NCBI GenBank assembly: GCA_035463295.1
Contig: DATHTK010000056.1
Coordinates: forward strand, 1 to 16,508
Length of the DNA stretch: 16,508 bases
Direction of reading: 5' to 3'
Source: DATHTK01 sp035463295
Lineage (GTDB): Bacteria; Actinomycetota; Rubrobacteria; Rubrobacterales; Rubrobacteraceae
Shown: positions 14,122 to 16,508 of the stretch, piece by piece
Layout of the letters: each line of letters begins with the position of its first letter
Numbering within the stretch: the first letter of the stretch is position 1
Notes under the pieces: model-generated
The model's database searches: none
What the model saw: only the letters and a program-made list of their open reading frames with translations
Told to the model about the DNA's origin: nothing
Program-made: the position numbers and the translations under genes

Positions 14122-15627
14122 TCACAGGAGCTCCCCGACGGCCGGCGGTACGAAGGAGAGGATATCGGTGGCGACGAGGCTCTCGGCGGGCCAGCCCGAC
14201 GCCTCGAGCCAGAGCTCGGCGGCCCGCCCGTGCACCCAGGCGCCGGCCCGGGCGGCCTCGAAAGCGTCCATGCCGCGCGAGAGGAGAGCCCCGATCACAC
14301 CCGCGAGCACGTCCCCCGTGCCGGCCGTGGCGAGCGCGACGTTCCCCGTCGAGTTGACCGTCGCTCTCTCACCCTCGACGACGAGGGTATCCGACCCTTT
14401 CAGGAGTACGCAGCAACCGTTCTGTTCGGCGGCCTCCGTCGCAGAGGCGAGCCTCCGGGCCGAGACCTCCTTCGCGCCGGAGCCCAGCAGCCGCCCGAGC
14501 TCCCCGGCGTGGGGGGTCACGATAGTCGGGGCGGTCCTCTTCGCGAGAGCGTCCGTTCCGGCGAGGTTCGTGATGGCGTCGGCGTCGAGGATGACGGGGG
14601 CTTCGGTCTCGCCCAGGATCCCCTCGACCAGGCGGCGGCCCTCCTCCCCGATCCCCATCCCCGGCCCGACCGCGAGCGCCGTGGCCCTCCCAGCGTGATC
14701 CAGGATGGCCTCCAGCGCACCGGATCCCATGTATCCTTCGTCGTCTTCCGGCACGCCGTAGACGAGCGCCTCGACGAGCGCGAGGTCCACGGCGGGGGCC
14801 GCGCCCTCGGAGGTCGCGAGGAAGACTATTCCGCACCCGGCCCGCTGCGCGCCCCGGACGACCATTACGGGAGCGCCGGTCGTGCTCCGGGAGCCCGATA
14901 CGACGAGCAGGGCGCCGGCGGAGTACTTGTGGGCGGGCTGCGCGGTGCGCGGGATCACGCCGCGCAGCGAGTTCGCGTCGGTCCACACCAGAGACGGCTT
15001 CACGTCAGCCTCGGGCGGGATACCGATCTCCGCGACGACGACCTCGCCGGCGTGCTCGCGACCCGGGGAGATCACACACCCCACCTTCGCCGCGTGCGCG
15101 CAGACCGTCACGTCCGCCCGAACCGCGTCCCCGGCCACCTCGCCCGTCGCCCCGTCGACCCCCGAGGGCACGTCCACGGCGAGTACGGGAGCGGGGGCTT
15201 CGTTTATCGCCCGGATCAGGGAGGCCTCCTTGTCGCGCACCCTGCCGGAGAAGCCGGTTCCGAGCAGGGCGTCCACGGCGAGGTCGGCCCGCGCGAGTTC
15301 TGCTTCGAGCTCCTCTGCGCTGCACAACCTGACGCCGAGGGAGCGGAGGGCCTCGAAGTTGGTGGCGGGGTCGCCCGCGTACTCGCTCTTCGTCGCAAGG
15401 ACGGCGACCTCGACGCCGGCCCGGTGCAGCTCGCGGGCGATCACGAAGCCGTCGCCGCCATTGTTGCCGCCGCCGGCCACGACGAGGGCCCGCGAGGGGG
15501 CGAAGGCCGAGAGCGCGACATCGGCCATCGCGACGCCGGCGCGTTCCATCAGGACTACGCCGGGGATGCCCAAGGCCTGCGCCGCGTTGTCCGCGCGAGA
15601 CATCTCCTCGGCGGTGTAGAGCTTCAA
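14122..15627 (-). CDS. nnr: Bifunctional NAD(P)HX epimerase and ADP-dependent NAD(P)HX dehydratase
   Basis: Repairs hydrated NAD(P)H. The N-terminal NnrE half (1 to about 215) epimerises R/S-NAD(P)HX and carries GGGNNGGDGFVIAR at 52-65 and AVDVPSGVDGATG. The C-terminal NnrD half (about 225 to 501) dehydrates S-NAD(P)HX with ADP and carries KYSAGALLVVSGS, a GPGMG turn, TPHAGELGRLLG, KGSDTLV and the ribokinase-like AGTGDVLAG at 435-443. Both halves keep their motifs, so no lost activity is apparent. TTG 15627 overlaps the TGA of acpS (TTGA), giving coupled translation. The order acpS-nnr is common in bacteria. Confidence 0.95.
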   Translation of the reverse strand: MKLYTAEEMSRADNAAQALGIPGVVLMERAGVAMADVALSAFAPSRALVVAGGGNNGGDGFVIARELHRAGVEVAVLATKSEYAGDPATNFEALRSLGVRLCSAEELEAELARADLAVDALLGTGFSGRVRDKEASLIRAINEAPAPVLAVDVPSGVDGATGEVAGDAVRADVTVCAHAAKVGCVISPGREHAGEVVVAEIGIPPEADVKPSLVWTDANSLRGVIPRTAQPAHKYSAGALLVVSGSRSTTGAPVMVVRGAQRAGCGIVFLATSEGAAPAVDLALVEALVYGVPEDDEGYMGSGALEAILDHAGRATALAVGPGMGIGEEGRRLVEGILGETEAPVILDADAITNLAGTDALAKRTAPTIVTPHAGELGRLLGSGAKEVSARRLASATEAAEQNGCCVLLKGSDTLVVEGERATVNSTGNVALATAGTGDVLAGVIGALLSRGMDAFEAARAGAWVHGRAAELWLEASGWPAESLVATDILSFVPPAVGELL

Positions 15628-16022
15628 CCCGCTATCCGCTCACGGCGCACGACGCAGACGGCGACGGCGGAGAGCTCGGAGTGGGTGATGGAGAGAAAGA
15701 GGTCCTCCTCGCGGACGCCCACCATGTCGGCGAAGGCTTTGATCTTGCCGAAGATGCGCACCGAGGGCGGACGACCGCGCTGACGCATCACCTCGACGCC
15801 GTTCCACTGGATCAGACCGCACCCCAGTGCCTTGGTCACGGCCTCTTTGGCGGCCCAGCGTCCGGCGTAGTGGCGCTCGGCGAAGCGGAACTTCTCGCAG
15901 TAGGCGATCTCGTCTTCAGTAAAGAGGCGCTGCCGGATACGGGGGGTGCGCTCGAGGGCGAACTGCATTCTGTCCACGTCGACGACGTCCACCCCGATCC
16001 CCGGCACGACGAACCCTTCCAT
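15624..16022 (-). CDS. acpS: Holo-[acyl-carrier-protein] synthase AcpS
   Basis: Transfers 4'-phosphopantetheine from CoA to Ser of acyl carrier protein. It has 132 residues. PGIGVDVVDVDR carries the Mg-binding Asp12; RWAAKEAVTKALG carries Glu60; SITHSELSAVAV closes the active site. The start is uncertain by five residues. ATG 16022 coincides with the expected transcript start five to seven bases after CATACT (leaderless). GTG 16007 has AAGGG six bases upstream and also gives a family-like N-terminus. It is the first gene of the twelve-gene minus-strand run and lies 56 bases from a divergent lipid-kinase gene. Confidence 0.95.
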   Translation of the reverse strand: MEGFVVPGIGVDVVDVDRMQFALERTPRIRQRLFTEDEIAYCEKFRFAERHYAGRWAAKEAVTKALGCGLIQWNGVEVMRQRGRPPSVRIFGKIKAFADMVGVREEDLFLSITHSELSAVAVCVVRRERIAG

Positions 16023-16027
16023 GACCC

Positions 16028-16057
16028 AGTATGTTAAGCCAGATGCCCGCCTCGCAA
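16028..16057 (-). promoter_or_regulatory. Candidate promoter for acpS and the downstream run
   Basis: On the minus strand, TTGCGA (16057-16052) and CATACT (16033-16028) are 18 bases apart. The start point would fall at or next to the ATG of acpS. Confidence 0.5.
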
Positions 16058-16065
16058 AAGGGCTA

Positions 16066-16071
16066 TATATT
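16066..16071 (+). promoter_or_regulatory. Candidate -10 element for the lipid kinase gene
   Basis: TATATT (or the overlapping TATTAT, 16068-16073) in an AT-rich spot ends five to seven bases before ATG 16079. No Shine-Dalgarno lies upstream and no clear -35 is seen, consistent with a leaderless mRNA. Confidence 0.45.
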
Positions 16072-16078
16072 ATTCAGG

Positions 16079-16508
16079 ATGGGAGGAGCTACGGACGCGG
16101 TCATTATCGGCAACCCCAACTCGGGGCGCGCCGGCAGCAGGGAGTACCTGGAGCGCTGCGCTGCGATCCTGCGCTCCGGCGGCCTCGACGTCGAGGTCCT
16201 GAACACCGACTACCCGGACCACGCCACCGAGCTCGCCGCTGCGGCCGGGGACCGGCTCGTCATCGCCGCGGGCGGCGACGGCACGGTGAACGAGGTGATA
16301 AACGGCCTCGGCGAGGGCGCCACGCTGGGCGTCCTGCCGCTCGGCACCGCGAACGTGCTGGCGCGGGAGCTCGGACTCCCCCTCCGCGTCGAGAGGGCCT
16401 GCGAGCGCCTTCTGAGGGGGGAGAGCACAGAGATGGACCTCGGGGTCGCCAGGAGGGAACGGGACGGCTCCGAGCGCCGGTTCTCGTGCATGGCCGGGAT
16501 AGGTTTCG
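16079..16508 (+). CDS. Diacylglycerol/lipid kinase family protein, 3' end cut by the window edge
   Basis: The first 143 residues of a DAGK-catalytic-domain (YegS/BmrU-like) kinase that phosphorylates a lipid alcohol with ATP. Seen are IIGNPNSGRAGSREY (9-23), the nucleotide-binding AAGGDGTVNEVINGLG (63-78) and PLGTANVLARELGLP (87-101), then EMDLGVARRE and the start of FSCMAGIGF, all standard in this family. ATG 16079 immediately follows an AT-rich stretch; a purine-rich GGGAGGAG lies just after the ATG instead of before it. Alternative in-frame starts before the first motif are lacking. It is divergent from acpS. The exact substrate (diacylglycerol, undecaprenol or other) cannot be told. Confidence 0.93.
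   Translation, partial: MGGATDAVIIGNPNSGRAGSREYLERCAAILRSGGLDVEVLNTDYPDHATELAAAAGDRLVIAAGGDGTVNEVINGLGEGATLGVLPLGTANVLARELGLPLRVERACERLLRGESTEMDLGVARRERDGSERRFSCMAGIGF

Noticed and set aside
13654..15783. Very long plus-strand open frame opposite nnr and acpS
   Set aside because: It is antisense to genes with intact motifs, its predicted protein is low-complexity with no domain, and long shadow frames are expected at this GC content.

Overview
The window is high-GC bacterial DNA with many GTG and TTG starts. It is most likely from a deep-branching actinobacterium, and Rubrobacter-like is my best guess. The main argument is gene order: guaA, a CBS-less GuaB3-type IMP dehydrogenase, groEL, tsaD, rimI, tsaB, tsaE, alr and nnr, all on one strand. 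From memory, Mycobacterium tuberculosis has a comparable order from guaA (Rv3396c) through guaB3, groEL1/groES, tsaD, rimI, tsaB, tsaE and alr to nnr. The organism call rests on this synteny and on protein style, not on a database match.

Layout, left to right. (1) 1-2614: guaB-guaA on the minus strand (GMP synthesis), with a good sigma-70-type promoter and a 28-bp perfect palindrome in the leader. (2) 2653-3044: three tandem micro-genes on the minus strand. Each could encode a 26-residue, almost wholly hydrophobic peptide. They lie behind a GTTT-N15-GGGTAT promoter of the general-stress (SigB/SigF) type and are separated from groEL by a terminator. This is the most unusual part of the window. 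(3) 3058-4848: groEL with its own promoter, CIRCE operator and terminator, and no groES beside it. (4) 4914-6543: a small four-cysteine zinc-ribbon protein (plus strand) and a membrane-anchored M23 endopeptidase with a long proline/charge-rich tail (minus strand); their 3' ends overlap. (5) 6657-8030: tsaD (minus) and a two-helix small membrane protein (plus), divergently arranged. (6) 7993-16022: twelve closely packed minus-strand genes, in transcription order acpS, nnr, ymdB-like, CBS protein, alr, membrane protein, HD-domain protein, PspC protein, family-4-like UDG, tsaE, tsaB, rimI. (7) 16079 to the end: the start of a diacylglycerol-kinase-family lipid kinase on the plus strand.

Functionally the window is mostly housekeeping: purine nucleotide synthesis, protein folding, t6A tRNA modification (tsaB/D/E), ribosomal protein acetylation, D-alanine supply, carrier-protein activation and NAD(P)HX repair. 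Several starts (tsaD, the small membrane gene, acpS, the lipid kinase) have a -10-like hexamer only 5 to 9 bases upstream and no clear Shine-Dalgarno, which suggests leaderless mRNAs. I see no rRNA, tRNA, CRISPR array, insertion sequence or phage gene.
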